Notes under the pieces: generated by a model
Databases searched by the model: none
What the model saw: the letters and a program-made list of their open reading frames with translations, nothing else
Told to the model about the DNA's origin: nothing
Program-made: the position numbers and the translations under genes
NCBI RefSeq assembly: GCF_007747795.1
Contig: NZ_CP036275.1
Span: forward strand, 4,642,001-4,706,000
Reading direction: 5' to 3'
Source of the DNA: Maioricimonas rarisocia
GTDB taxonomy: Bacteria > Planctomycetota > Planctomycetia > Planctomycetales > Planctomycetaceae
Length of the DNA: 64,000 nucleotides
In this document: positions 1 to 9,394 of the stretch, one piece after another
Numbering within the stretch: the stretch's first letter is position 1
How the letters are laid out: each line of letters opens with the position of its first letter

Positions 1-1
1 C

Positions 2-865
2 CGCGACGTGCTCAAGCTGACCCTGGCCGACTATTCGAAGTACGCCGAACGAATTGAGAAGGGCCTGGACCTGGCCGCCCGGTTTCTCGCGAGGGAGGGT
101 GTCTTTGACACGAAGTCGCTGCCGTACTCGACGCAACTGGTCCCGCTGTCGGCGATCTGCGCCTTTCTCGAGGACCGGTTCGAGCAGGATCCGGTCCGGC
201 AGAAGCTCGCGCAGTGGTACTGGTGCGGCGTGTTCGGTGAGTTGTACGGCGGTGCGAACGAGAGCCGATTTGCGTTTGATGTCCCGGGTGTGGTCGCGTG
301 GATCGAAGGTGGCGAGGTTCCCCGCACGGTCAGCGATGCGGGCTTCAGTCCGACCCGCCTGCTGAGTATGCAGACCCGCAACAGCGCCGCGTACAAGGGG
401 CTGATGGCACTGTTGATGCGGTCCGGAAGCCACGACTTCGTAAGCGGCGACTCGATCGCCTTGAGCAGCTACTTCGATCTGTCGATCGACATTCACCACA
501 TCTTTCCCCGCGCGTACTGCGAGAAGCGGAACTACAAGAAAAACCTGTGGAACAGTTCGGTCAACAAAGCTCCGCTGTCGGCGAAGACGAATCGTGCGGT
601 CGGCGGCAAAGCTCCGAGCGAATATCTCGCGGCCATCGAGAAGAACTACAAGATGGAGTCCGCGCGGCTCGACGAAATCATCGACTCGCACGCGATCGAT
701 CCGTTGCTGCTGAGGTCGGACCGGTTCGATGACTTTATTCAGGACCGGGCGATCCGCCTGCTGGATCTGATCGAGCAGGCAATGGGGAAGGCGGTCTCGG
801 GGCGGGACGCAAACGAAACGATCAATGCGTTCGGCGGACCGCTTCAAAAGCAGGAGGTGATATGA
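2..865 (+). CDS. DUF262/DUF1524-type HNH nuclease, C-terminal part (5' end outside window)
   Basis: The reading frame is open from the first bases of the window, so the true start lies upstream and only about 287 residues are visible. The core is an HNH-type motif of the DUF1524 class: I-H-H-I-F-P encoded near 491-508, followed about 25 residues later by N-K-A-P-L-S-A-K-T-N and then S-E-Y-L. In that family the His pair binds metal and activates water, and the Asn/Lys segment completes the fold. Such domains usually sit behind a DUF262 (ParB-like NTPase) domain in GmrSD-like type IV restriction enzymes, which cut modified phage DNA. DUF262 itself is not visible here, so that part is inferred. 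The next genes are also nuclease and helicase genes. Confidence 0.72.
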   Translation, partial: RDVLKLTLADYSKYAERIEKGLDLAARFLAREGVFDTKSLPYSTQLVPLSAICAFLEDRFEQDPVRQKLAQWYWCGVFGELYGGANESRFAFDVPGVVAWIEGGEVPRTVSDAGFSPTRLLSMQTRNSAAYKGLMALLMRSGSHDFVSGDSIALSSYFDLSIDIHHIFPRAYCEKRNYKKNLWNSSVNKAPLSAKTNRAVGGKAPSEYLAAIEKNYKMESARLDEIIDSHAIDPLLLRSDRFDDFIQDRAIRLLDLIEQAMGKAVSGRDANETINAFGGPLQKQEVI

Positions 866-991
866 TCCACAGGCCTGACAATCCGCTGGCATAAGTGGCA
901 GCATCGACGTGCGCAGCCGGCACGAGGACCTGATTGAGCGGCGTGATGAGACATCTGTTCCTCGCAAATCGCTGTGTAGAAGGCCTGTGCA

Positions 992-1810
992 ATGTTGAAT
1001 CTCGTCGAATTGATCCGATTGGCCGGCATCGAACTGGGTAGCTACAAGATTCACTGTGCGACGGACAACAAACTGTCCGAATGGCGACCGCTTGAGCAGT
1101 ACTATGCAGGTACCTTCGAATGGGGGCAGGCACGCCAGAGCCAGAAGAACTTCGAGTGTGAAAATGTCGTTTCGATCATCAATCTCGGTGACGGAAAGCG
1201 GTGGTTGTTCGTGGGCGTGTACCGCGTCGGCGGCGTACGCTACGACGACCGCAAGGGCTACTACGTCTATTCCCTGGACCGCCGCTCAGGTCTCGAACAT
1301 CTCGAAGGACGTGTGATCGTCCGGTTCCCGAAATCGTTCCGGGCTTCATATCTGGTCGGAGCCAACCACGAGGATCAACTGGTTGTCGACGCGATCCGTG
1401 AGGAGAAGATGTCGATTGCGGACTTCCCCGGATTCAACTCGGTGCGACTCTCCTTCGAGATGCTCAAGGCGGTCTTTCGGCACGATCATCCCTCCTGGCG
1501 GGCGGCGCTGGCCAATGTCTCCGGGGTCTATGTCGTCGCCGATCGGACGACGGGCGAGCTCTACGTCGGCAGCGCATACGGTGGCGTCGGGATCTGGCAG
1601 CGGTGGTCGAGCTATGCTCAGACGGGCCACGGCGGAAACAAGGAGCTGCGAGCGATGCTGAAGGAGCATGGCTCCGACTATGCACACAACTTCCAGTTCT
1701 CACTACTCGAAATGTGCGACATCAACGCAAGCACGGACTACATCATCTCCCGGGAATCGCACTGGAAGGAGGTGCTGCTGACGCGCGATTTCGGTCTGAA
1801 CTGGAACTGA
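992..1810 (+). CDS. GIY-YIG nuclease family protein
   Basis: A 272-residue protein with a C-terminal GIY-YIG nuclease domain. The two signature strands read G-V-Y (178-180) and Y-V-G (191-193). R204 lies in W-Q-R-W, and E255 lies in the S-R-E-S-H-W segment that matches the family's catalytic Glu helix, so all four expected catalytic positions look intact. The N-terminal 170 residues show no domain I recognise and could recognise DNA or a partner. GIY-YIG enzymes make metal-dependent single-strand cuts and occur in restriction enzymes, homing endonucleases and repair proteins. Lying between an HNH nuclease and a DUF4011 helicase, a defence role is most likely, but this is inferred from position. 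Confidence 0.75.
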   Translation: MLNLVELIRLAGIELGSYKIHCATDNKLSEWRPLEQYYAGTFEWGQARQSQKNFECENVVSIINLGDGKRWLFVGVYRVGGVRYDDRKGYYVYSLDRRSGLEHLEGRVIVRFPKSFRASYLVGANHEDQLVVDAIREEKMSIADFPGFNSVRLSFEMLKAVFRHDHPSWRAALANVSGVYVVADRTTGELYVGSAYGGVGIWQRWSSYAQTGHGGNKELRAMLKEHGSDYAHNFQFSLLEMCDINASTDYIISRESHWKEVLLTRDFGLNWN

Positions 1811-2057
1811 TCTGACGGCATCTGTTCTCCAGCGGAATATCGGCTCGCGGGGCCGATTCAGCCTGCGCATGATCAAGGCAACAGGCGATTCCCCTTGAAC
1901 GCGCTTTTCATTCAGTCCGTTTTCGATGCGGGCTGGTATCTGGCCCCGGTCGGCTGGTTTAATGTTCTCTGTGGGCCCTGCGTGCGGTTGCCGCCGACAG
2001 GAAGCGAAGCGACGACCGCTGTTCCGTTGATGAGAGCACTCGATTTCAAGTGGGCCG

Positions 2058-5000
2058 ATGACCGACATTCATTCAACGATTGAAGAATGGCGCAAGAATC
2101 TTCTCGATCTGACGCGACGCAATTCGCTGATCAATTGCCGCTTCGGCAGTCGCGGAGCCATCCGGCTCGTGGCACCCGGGCCGGAAGAAGTGTGGCAGCG
2201 CATCTGCGTCAACGATGACAGTATGACATTTGCGTGGAAGAACGAACTGGTCGTTCTTCCGCCACAATCGCTCGACGGGGCGTCCGAAGAGGGAGCCTCC
2301 TCGCCTCCGCTCTCGTCATCCCCGGGCGGGCCCGCGCCGGACACCGCGTCGTCTGGACGGGAGAGCGAGGTTCGGACTCCCACGATCGAGCAGTGTCTCG
2401 CGTCTCCGCTCTACCAGCAGCACCTGCTGACGGACATGTCTGACAGGAAGCTGGATCAACGGCTCCGCCGAATGCGGATGCGGTCCTCGGAGTCACTGTC
2501 GGAACAGGGGGTGCATAGTCTGTTTCTCGCGTTCGGGCTGCTCAAGTGGTTCGAATCGCATGACAGCGACGTGGACTGTTTCTCGCCGCTGATGCTCGTG
2601 CCGGTCGACCTAAAACGGGCGACCGTGGGTGCTCCGTGGACAATGAAGGAGTACGAAGACGAAGTGGTCCCGAATTACTGCCTTGCGCAGTTGCTTCGGG
2701 AACAGTTCGGAGTCGAGATGCCGCCGCTGCCGACGCTGCAGGAACTGGAGGCGACCGGCGCCCGCGCTGCGTATCTGGAGGCTGTCCGCGAGTCGGTCAG
2801 CGAAATTCCACGGTGGGGGGTCGAAGATGCAGTCCTGCTGAACAACTTCAGCTTTCAGAAGGTCGCGATGTGGCAGGACCTCGGAGCGAATGTCGAGCGA
2901 ATTGCCGATCACGACCTCTGCCGCGCCATTGCCGGCGACAAAGCAGCTCTGGTTACTGAACGGGTCCATCTGCCGGCCCCTGAAGAATTCGATGACCGGG
3001 TTCCACCTCAGGATCTGCACACGATTCTGGACTGTGACAGCAGCCAGCTGGAGGCGATTCTGGCGGCCCGGGCGGGAATGAACCTGGTGCTCGATGGACC
3101 TCCGGGAACGGGCAAGAGTCAGACCATTGCCAATCTGATCGCCGAGTTTCTCGCTGCCGGCAAAACAGTTCTCTTCGTCAGCGAGAAGGCGGCGGCTCTC
3201 GAGGTGGTGAAGCGACGCCTGGATCAGAAGCATCTGGGGGATTTCTGCCTCGAGTGTCACAGCCACAACGCCAACAAGAAGACCGTTCTGCAGGAACTGA
3301 AACGCTGTCTCGAGCTCGAGGAAGAACAATACAGTGAGCAGGACGATCACCTGCAGGCCCTGCTGGATGTGCGGACACAATTGAATGCCTACGTCCGGGC
3401 CCTGCACCAGCGGCGCGAGCCGCTCGGGATCACAGCATTTGAGGCACATGGCCGCCTGGCCCGGCTGGGAGATCAGCGTCCCGCCCGCGTTGCCGCTCAT
3501 GCTGTCGGGATGACGGCCTCGGACCTGACGCGGGTCGAGAAGTCCTTTGCCCAGCTTCTGGATTCACGAGAGGTCATTGAGGCGCTCGAAACGTATCCGT
3601 GGCGCGGCTGTCTGATCGACGAGGTGTCACTCTCTGCCGAGCAGGACGTCAAGCACCATCTGGAGCGGCTGGCCGATCGCGCGGAGACCGTGGGGAGAGT
3701 TTTTCAGGAACTGGTTACGGCCGGCGTCCTCACTGCGGTTCCCACTGCCCGTTCGCTGGATGAGGAACGACGTCGGTTGCAGGAGGCCCTGAAAAGTCCG
3801 CCCGTACCAGCCCGATGGTTCCCGTTGAACACGCGGCAGCTTGCGCACGCGGTTCTTCAGGCTGCCGAGGCTCGCGAACGGGAGGGCAAGCTGCGGGTAG
3901 AGCTGGATTGCTACCGCGACGACGTCGAACAATCGTTTCCGGATGAAGCGGCCCGCCGCCTGCTGGATGGTCGCGAAGAGGCAAGCCTGGCGGGCAGATG
4001 GAAGATTCCGCAGGCGGCAACGGTCCGCGGACAGATCGAGCAGTTGGCGGAAGTGTCTCGCGGCCTTAATCAGCTCGCGGACCAGTGCCGGAAAGTGGAA
4101 ACTGCGATCGCGGACGTGGTTACCAGATTGACGATCGGGCTGTCGAAGCCGCCACGCCTGAAGAATCTCTCGCGACTCCTCGCTGTCGCGCACGTCATCG
4201 CCGACACCGGGGCGCTGCGCGAGGTCTGGTTCGACGCGAAAAGACGGGCGGAGATTCGCGTCATTGCGGAGAAGTGTGCAGCCGATGTCGACCGGGCGGA
4301 GTCAATCCGTCGCGAGCATGCCACCCGGTTTATGCCACAGGCGTTCGACAGGGATGCGCGTGAGCTGGTTCAGGAAGCGGCCGGTTTCGAGTCCCTCTGG
4401 AAGCGGTGGTTCGGGGGCTTCAAGGCGTTTCAAAGACGCGCTGGCGATCTCTACGTGGACGAGCCGCCGCTTTCGACCTCAGAGTTTCTTGCAGACTTCC
4501 AGTCCCTGCGGGATTTTCACAAGGCTGCAGCGGCGCCGCGACGTTTCGAGGAAGAGATGCCCGAAGCTCTGGTGTCAGGTCCTGCCGGGAACACCGACTG
4601 GCGCCGCATCCTGACGGGCCTGGACTCGGTCGAACAGCTGTGCGGAATGATCTCCGTCTCCGACGAGTTGCGAACCAGGCTCTGTTCGGAGGGCGCGATC
4701 CGCCGGGACGAATTGAGTGACGCGGCAACGCAGCTTGACGAGGCGACCAGGGAACTGAATCAGGCGCTGGAAGAGCTTGGGCAAAAGATCGACCTCGCGG
4801 CGATTGGGGCCGACGCGACACCAGGGGCCGATGTTCCTGTTTCCGAACTGGCCGCCTGGAGTCTCGAGGTGGCGGCCAGCGTGAACCAGCGTCTGGCAGA
4901 TCTTCGTGAAGTGGCCTCGCAACTGCGCGAGGATCGAGACGTCGAACTCGCGCATCTGGAGGAGCAGCGCCGTCACTGGTCTGATCTGCGGAAGATGCGT

Positions 5001-7445
5001 AAGGCGGACCGCCGCGCGTCCGGCATCCTCGAGGAGTGCGACATACGGTACGAAAGTGGCCCGGATCCTGAGCACGTCGCAGCGGCCCAATGGTTGAAGG
5101 AGACGCTGGATCGCTGCCATGGCGAGATTCCGCCGGCGAGTGCGGCGGTTGCAGGCTCGGACGAGATTCGTGAGCTGGTTACCGAGTCGCTGGAGACGAT
5201 CCGCACCACGCTGGATGACCAGTTTCTGGAAAGCTGGGAGTTTCTTCGGAAGCAGGTGTTCCCCATCAGAAAACCGGTCTCGGTCGGAATCACGATCGTT
5301 CTCGAGCCGTTTGACCGCCTCGCGGAGTGGTTCAGGCGGATGCTCGAGGAATTACCGGGACTGAACGCCTGGATGCGTTATCGCGAATCACGGGCGGCAC
5401 TTCAGCAACTCGGGCTCGAGGGCGTACTCGAAGAAGTGCTTCAGGGGGATTATCCAATTGATGCGGCATGGCCCGCGTTTCAGGCCAGGTTCTATCGCCA
5501 GTGGCTCGACGGTGTGTATCGCGAAGACGGTGTTTTACGGAACTTCAACGTAGGTGACCACGAGCGGAATCTCGAGGAGTTCCGCAATCTGGATCGGCGG
5601 TCGATCGAGGCGGGGCATTGTCGCATCCGTACACGTCTACTGAGCGACCCGCACCGTCCCCATGCCGAAGGAATCGACGTTCCGAATTCCTCCGAACTCG
5701 GTGTGCTGCTCCATGAATGCAACAAAAAGAACCGGCATCTTCCGCTGCGAGAGCTGTTCCGGAAGATCCCCTCGGTTCTGATGCGGCTCAAACCGTGCCT
5801 GATGATGAGCCCGCTGGCGGTCAGTACCTATCTGCAGAATCCCGATCTCGTCTTCGATCTGGTGATTTTCGACGAAGCGTCGCAGGTGCGCCCCTTCGAC
5901 GCGGTCGGGGCGATCTACCGCGGCAGGCAACTCGTCGTCGCCGGCGATCAGAGGCAGCTGCCGCCCACCAACTTCTTCGAGCGGATGGGCGCAGAGGAGG
6001 ATGAGGCCGCGGCCGATGAGGAGGGGATCGTCATGAGCGAATACGAGAGCATCCTCGATATCTGCCTGTCGCTTCAGGTATCCCGAAAACGTCTCCGCTG
6101 GCACTACCGCAGCAAGCGCGAGCCGCTGATCGCGTTCTCGAATCATTACTTCTACAACAACGATCTCGTCACGTTTCCCAGCGTCTTCGATGTGGACGGG
6201 CAAACTGCCGTGTCGCACGTCTACGTTCCTGACGGGTGCTGGAAATCGGGAGGGGGTGGCGGAATCAACGAGATCGAGGCGCAGCGAACTGCGGAACTTG
6301 TCTTCGAACACTTCCGAAACTCTCCTCACAAGTCGCTGGGCGTGATCACCTTCAACCAGCGGCAACAGCTTGCGGTTGATGACTGTCTGCAGGAGCTTCG
6401 GAAGGTGCGGCCGGAATACGAGTCACACTTCGATACCGATCGGGCGGAGCCACTGTTCATCAAGAATCTTGAGAACGTTCAAGGAGACGAGCGGGATGTC
6501 ATCCTGATGTCGCTGGGGTACGGGTTTGACCAGCATGGCAAGTTCCACCGCCGTTTCGGTCCCCTGGCCCGGGAGGGGGGAGAGCGACGCCTCAACGTGG
6601 CTGTAACGCGTGCCCGGGAGCAAATTATCCTGGTCAGCTCGATCCGGTCTCACGACCTCGATGTTTCCGGCCTCACTCACGTCGGGCCGAAACTCCTCAA
6701 GGCATATCTGGAGTTCGCCGAACGGGGCGTCGAAACACTCGGGGCTCAAAGGGAAGTTGACGCCGATGCTGAGTTTGACAGTCCCTTTGAGCAGGAAGTG
6801 TACGAGGCCCTGCGCCGCAAGGGGCTGCAGGTTCACACTCAGGTGGGATGCGGCGGGTATCGGATTGATCTGGCGATTGTGCACCCGCAACGGCCAGGCA
6901 GCTATGTGCTGGGAGTCGAATGCGATGGAGTCGCCTACCACTCGAGCCGGACGGCCCGGGACCGGGATCGTCTGCGTCAGGAAGTTCTTGAGAACGGGCT
7001 GGGCTGGCGAATCGTGCGGGTCTGGTCGACTGACTGGATTGCCAGTCCGCACAGCCAGGTGCAGCGGGTTCTTGCTGCCTATCAGCAGGCCATCTCGACG
7101 AGCGATGATGCTTCGGTTCAGCAGGATCTCGCCAGCGACGACGTCGATCTGGCTCCCCGCTATGTCTCACGAAATACCGGCGACGGTCCTCGCCCCAACT
7201 TCAGTACGATCGAAGAAGTACCTGAGGGGTATCTCGCCGGCCGGCTCCAGGATATCGCCCGGCGGCTGGGAGCGACGCAGCGGGACGATCTCATCCGGAG
7301 TGTTGCACGTGATCTCGGCTTTGCGAGGACGGGTAGCAGAATCCGACAGCGGATCGACGATTGCCTTCGCACACAGATCGCAGACAGAGTTCTGACAGAA
7401 GATGCCGATGGCCGCGTCTCGCTCGGGGCTGATGCCGGTTCGTGA
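2058..7445 (+). CDS. DUF4011 / superfamily 1 helicase / PD-(D/E)XK nuclease / DUF3320 fusion (defence helicase)
   Basis: A 1795-residue single-chain protein. The N-terminus (about 5-230) has the DUF4011 pattern I-E-E-W-R-K-N-L-L-D-L-T-R-R-N. A Walker A box G-P-P-G-T-G-K-S is at 347-354 (K353), a Walker B box D-E-A-S begins at D1272, then G-D-Q-R-Q-L-P-P, and helicase motif VI lies near 1511-1528. These are UvrD/Dna2-like SF1 features, with a long helical insertion between the two ATPase halves. A Vsr/MTES_1575-type nuclease follows, with D1604 and E1621-C-D as the likely metal-binding core. A DUF3320 domain closes the protein (about 1700-1770). Proteins of this layout (DUF4011-helicase-Vsr) are listed among single-gene antiphage systems, as I recall. 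The nuclease motifs look intact. Confidence 0.88.
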   Translation: MTDIHSTIEEWRKNLLDLTRRNSLINCRFGSRGAIRLVAPGPEEVWQRICVNDDSMTFAWKNELVVLPPQSLDGASEEGASSPPLSSSPGGPAPDTASSGRESEVRTPTIEQCLASPLYQQHLLTDMSDRKLDQRLRRMRMRSSESLSEQGVHSLFLAFGLLKWFESHDSDVDCFSPLMLVPVDLKRATVGAPWTMKEYEDEVVPNYCLAQLLREQFGVEMPPLPTLQELEATGARAAYLEAVRESVSEIPRWGVEDAVLLNNFSFQKVAMWQDLGANVERIADHDLCRAIAGDKAALVTERVHLPAPEEFDDRVPPQDLHTILDCDSSQLEAILAARAGMNLVLDGPPGTGKSQTIANLIAEFLAAGKTVLFVSEKAAALEVVKRRLDQKHLGDFCLECHSHNANKKTVLQELKRCLELEEEQYSEQDDHLQALLDVRTQLNAYVRALHQRREPLGITAFEAHGRLARLGDQRPARVAAHAVGMTASDLTRVEKSFAQLLDSREVIEALETYPWRGCLIDEVSLSAEQDVKHHLERLADRAETVGRVFQELVTAGVLTAVPTARSLDEERRRLQEALKSPPVPARWFPLNTRQLAHAVLQAAEAREREGKLRVELDCYRDDVEQSFPDEAARRLLDGREEASLAGRWKIPQAATVRGQIEQLAEVSRGLNQLADQCRKVETAIADVVTRLTIGLSKPPRLKNLSRLLAVAHVIADTGALREVWFDAKRRAEIRVIAEKCAADVDRAESIRREHATRFMPQAFDRDARELVQEAAGFESLWKRWFGGFKAFQRRAGDLYVDEPPLSTSEFLADFQSLRDFHKAAAAPRRFEEEMPEALVSGPAGNTDWRRILTGLDSVEQLCGMISVSDELRTRLCSEGAIRRDELSDAATQLDEATRELNQALEELGQKIDLAAIGADATPGADVPVSELAAWSLEVAASVNQRLADLREVASQLREDRDVELAHLEEQRRHWSDLRKMRKADRRASGILEECDIRYESGPDPEHVAAAQWLKETLDRCHGEIPPASAAVAGSDEIRELVTESLETIRTTLDDQFLESWEFLRKQVFPIRKPVSVGITIVLEPFDRLAEWFRRMLEELPGLNAWMRYRESRAALQQLGLEGVLEEVLQGDYPIDAAWPAFQARFYRQWLDGVYREDGVLRNFNVGDHERNLEEFRNLDRRSIEAGHCRIRTRLLSDPHRPHAEGIDVPNSSELGVLLHECNKKNRHLPLRELFRKIPSVLMRLKPCLMMSPLAVSTYLQNPDLVFDLVIFDEASQVRPFDAVGAIYRGRQLVVAGDQRQLPPTNFFERMGAEEDEAAADEEGIVMSEYESILDICLSLQVSRKRLRWHYRSKREPLIAFSNHYFYNNDLVTFPSVFDVDGQTAVSHVYVPDGCWKSGGGGGINEIEAQRTAELVFEHFRNSPHKSLGVITFNQRQQLAVDDCLQELRKVRPEYESHFDTDRAEPLFIKNLENVQGDERDVILMSLGYGFDQHGKFHRRFGPLAREGGERRLNVAVTRAREQIILVSSIRSHDLDVSGLTHVGPKLLKAYLEFAERGVETLGAQREVDADAEFDSPFEQEVYEALRRKGLQVHTQVGCGGYRIDLAIVHPQRPGSYVLGVECDGVAYHSSRTARDRDRLRQEVLENGLGWRIVRVWSTDWIASPHSQVQRVLAAYQQAISTSDDASVQQDLASDDVDLAPRYVSRNTGDGPRPNFSTIEEVPEGYLAGRLQDIARRLGATQRDDLIRSVARDLGFARTGSRIRQRIDDCLRTQIADRVLTEDADGRVSLGADAGS

Positions 7446-8018
7446 TGTCGCCGTCGCTCCCCCTCTTTTGGGCTCGGCATGCCCAACCTTTCGGCACGTG
7501 GCAGGGCGGCGGGGATCACGCCTGCTGCAGCGCCGGCGGTGCGCATGGCGTAGCGGCAGCATCGAGACCGCGCGATTGCCGGCTTCGACCACGCCCACTC
7601 CGTCGAAATCCGGTCCAGGGTTGGACAGGATCTGTCAAACCCTGACGCTAATGTGTCACCTGTCGTTCACGAATGGCGGTTCGCCAATATGGCGGGCCGC
7701 CGTTTGACATCAGTCGCAGCGGCGAACGCTCAGATTGCGCTGCTGCTGTCCATGCTGACAGGAGGCAGTCTCTATGCGCTGGTAGCGATTTCATGCGAGC
7801 AGGCCGCCAGTTTCTCTGAATGTTGCAGGATGCAGCATCTGCTTGTTGACACTGGCCAGACGTGTTGGGTACTTCAGTGTTATGGAGTTCTTAACACAGC
7901 GGGCCCGGCGTCACAGCGTCTCCTGTCGTTGCTGCACCGGTTGCTGAAGACCACTGGCGTATCACCTGCCTTCTGGTTCCCGCCCTATTGCCATCCCCGC
8001 TCAACGTGCGCGCTGATC
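7446..8018. other. 573-bp intergenic stretch upstream of the GTPase/proton-channel cluster
   Basis: No convincing gene is visible. The frame of the downstream gene stays open back to 7653, but the upstream part encodes a Cys/Leu-rich sequence without domain character, while the zinc-ribbon start at 8019 gives a normal N-terminus. A possible promoter has TTGACA at 7846-7851 and a weak TACTTC at 7870-7875 (18-base spacer). It would start transcription about 140 bases before the first cluster gene. The -10 match is poor. Confidence 0.3.
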
Positions 8019-8600
8019 ATGATTACAGTCCGTTGCCCATCCTGTCAGGCAGAAGTCCGCGGTCCCGAATCCATCGTCGGCAAGCGTGTCCGATGCAAAC
8101 GGGATGACTGCCGCAATGTGTTCGTCTTTGAACCGCCTCCCCCACCTCCTCCGGCCCCGGTCGACGATCCCTGGGAACGCGAGGCTTCCGCACTGGCGAG
8201 TTCTTCGTACGAGGATGAGTTCGACGACGACGAGTCGTTCGACGAGTTGCCGTCGCCACTGCCAAAGCGGAAGAAGAAGAAAACGGCCGAGACGTCGGAA
8301 CAACGGTATCCATTGCTAAATAAGTACCTGGAGTGGTGCCGGTCGTTCGCTCAGATCGTTCTGGTTCTTTATCTGATTGGGGCGGCGATCACTGTCCTCG
8401 GCGGCATTGCCGTTCTGCTGTTTAGCGATGCCCCATCAGATACCCGGCTGGCGTCCGTCGCGTTCGCCATTTGTGTCGGGACCGGCGCCGCCATCGTCGG
8501 CTACATCGTCTACGTCGTACTCATGGCGAGTATCCAGTTCGTGCACGTCATTATCGACATTGAGAAGAACACGCGGCGTCTTGCCGGGAAAGCCGAATAA
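8019..8600 (+). CDS. Zinc-ribbon protein with two membrane helices (first gene of the cluster)
   Basis: A 193-residue protein. The N-terminus is a small zinc ribbon with C6-x2-C9 and C26-x4-C31, followed by a run of seven prolines, an acidic stretch (about 49-76) and a basic patch (83-88). Two hydrophobic helices lie at about 112-135 and 146-171. The layout suggests a cytoplasmic ribbon on a flexible arm anchored in the inner membrane. The start at 8019 was chosen because it puts the ribbon at residue 4 onward; a longer open frame exists but looks non-coding. Only 4 bases separate it from the lipoprotein gene. The function is unknown. By context it belongs to the GTPase/proton-channel assembly. 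Confidence 0.72.
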   Translation: MITVRCPSCQAEVRGPESIVGKRVRCKRDDCRNVFVFEPPPPPPPAPVDDPWEREASALASSSYEDEFDDDESFDELPSPLPKRKKKKTAETSEQRYPLLNKYLEWCRSFAQIVLVLYLIGAAITVLGGIAVLLFSDAPSDTRLASVAFAICVGTGAAIVGYIVYVVLMASIQFVHVIIDIEKNTRRLAGKAE

Positions 8601-8604
8601 ACCC

Positions 8605-9369
8605 ATGGTCGGGCCCTATCGAAAACGTTCAGCGCGTGCTGTCAGTGGCTGCCGGGTCCCCCTCGTCTGGCTCTGTGCGGCACTCCTCATGATCGGCGGA
8701 TGCAGCGGTTGTCCCTCTGCGTCGTCATCCGGCGACGAGTCGACCAGGCAGTCTGATCCGCAGGCTGAACCCACCGAAGAATCCGCTGCCGATGGCGGAT
8801 CCGAGGTTACGAACGATGCGCCCGCGACGCGCGGAATGGCAAGTAGCTCGAACGACGCCACATGTGGATTCGGGCCGGACGGTGCAGAAAAAGGGGGCGG
8901 CAGCGGCCACGGCCAGACAAGTTCCGACGGTCAAGTGGCCGGGGGCCCGTCAGCGGGCTCAGGCTCAGGCTCATTGGGAGCCGGATCGTCCGGGACGGGC
9001 GGTTCAGGTACGGGCGGTACCGGTGCCGGTACGTCCTCCGCAAGTCGAGGTCGGGGCTCGCGGGGCCGCTCATCAAAGGGAGACGGAGTGGTCGGTGTCG
9101 AGGAGCCGGTGACGGCCGAAGAGGCGGCCCGCATGGCCCGGAAGGCGCTCGAGCAGAGTGAATCACACGACGACGATCTGGCTCTTGCCTATCGGCAGGC
9201 TGCGCTGGCGCTTCAGGCGGCCGAAGCGTTCCCCGGGAATGACGAGTGTCTTGCTCTGGCGGATGCGGCCCGCGGCCGGCTGCGGGCGCTCGAACGGCAG
9301 GCCGTCTCTCCGGTCGAACTTCAGCAGAGCGGCGACGCCGGCGAAAAGCCGATCATCGAATCCCCCTGA
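8605..9369 (+). CDS. Predicted lipoprotein with Gly/Ser-rich linker and helical C-terminus
   Basis: A 254-residue protein. It starts with a basic segment and a hydrophobic stretch ending in L-M-I-G-G-C, a good lipobox, so it is probably lipid-anchored outside the cytoplasm. A long Gly/Ser/Thr-rich, low-complexity region follows (about 45-160). The last 80 residues are helical and Ala-rich (E-E-A-A-R-M-A-R-K-A-L, then A-Y-R-Q-A-A-L-A-L-Q-A-A), resembling a short TPR-like or coiled segment. The start at 8605 was preferred over an in-frame start at 8377, which lies inside the previous gene and would bury the lipobox. No enzyme motif is seen. It is probably a structural or adaptor part of the cluster. 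Confidence 0.7.
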   Translation: MVGPYRKRSARAVSGCRVPLVWLCAALLMIGGCSGCPSASSSGDESTRQSDPQAEPTEESAADGGSEVTNDAPATRGMASSSNDATCGFGPDGAEKGGGSGHGQTSSDGQVAGGPSAGSGSGSLGAGSSGTGGSGTGGTGAGTSSASRGRGSRGRSSKGDGVVGVEEPVTAEEAARMARKALEQSESHDDDLALAYRQAALALQAAEAFPGNDECLALADAARGRLRALERQAVSPVELQQSGDAGEKPIIESP

Positions 9370-9394
9370 TTGTCAGGACCCATCCGGACACCTC

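Noticed and set aside
7653-8018. Upstream extension of the zinc-ribbon membrane protein frame
   Set aside because: The extra residues show no domain or start signal, and the ribbon at 8019 makes a natural N-terminus.
9158-9394. Earlier in-frame start for the GTPase gene
   Set aside because: It would overlap the lipoprotein gene and add a basic, unstructured segment; the start at 9395 puts the first Cys pair close to the N-terminus.
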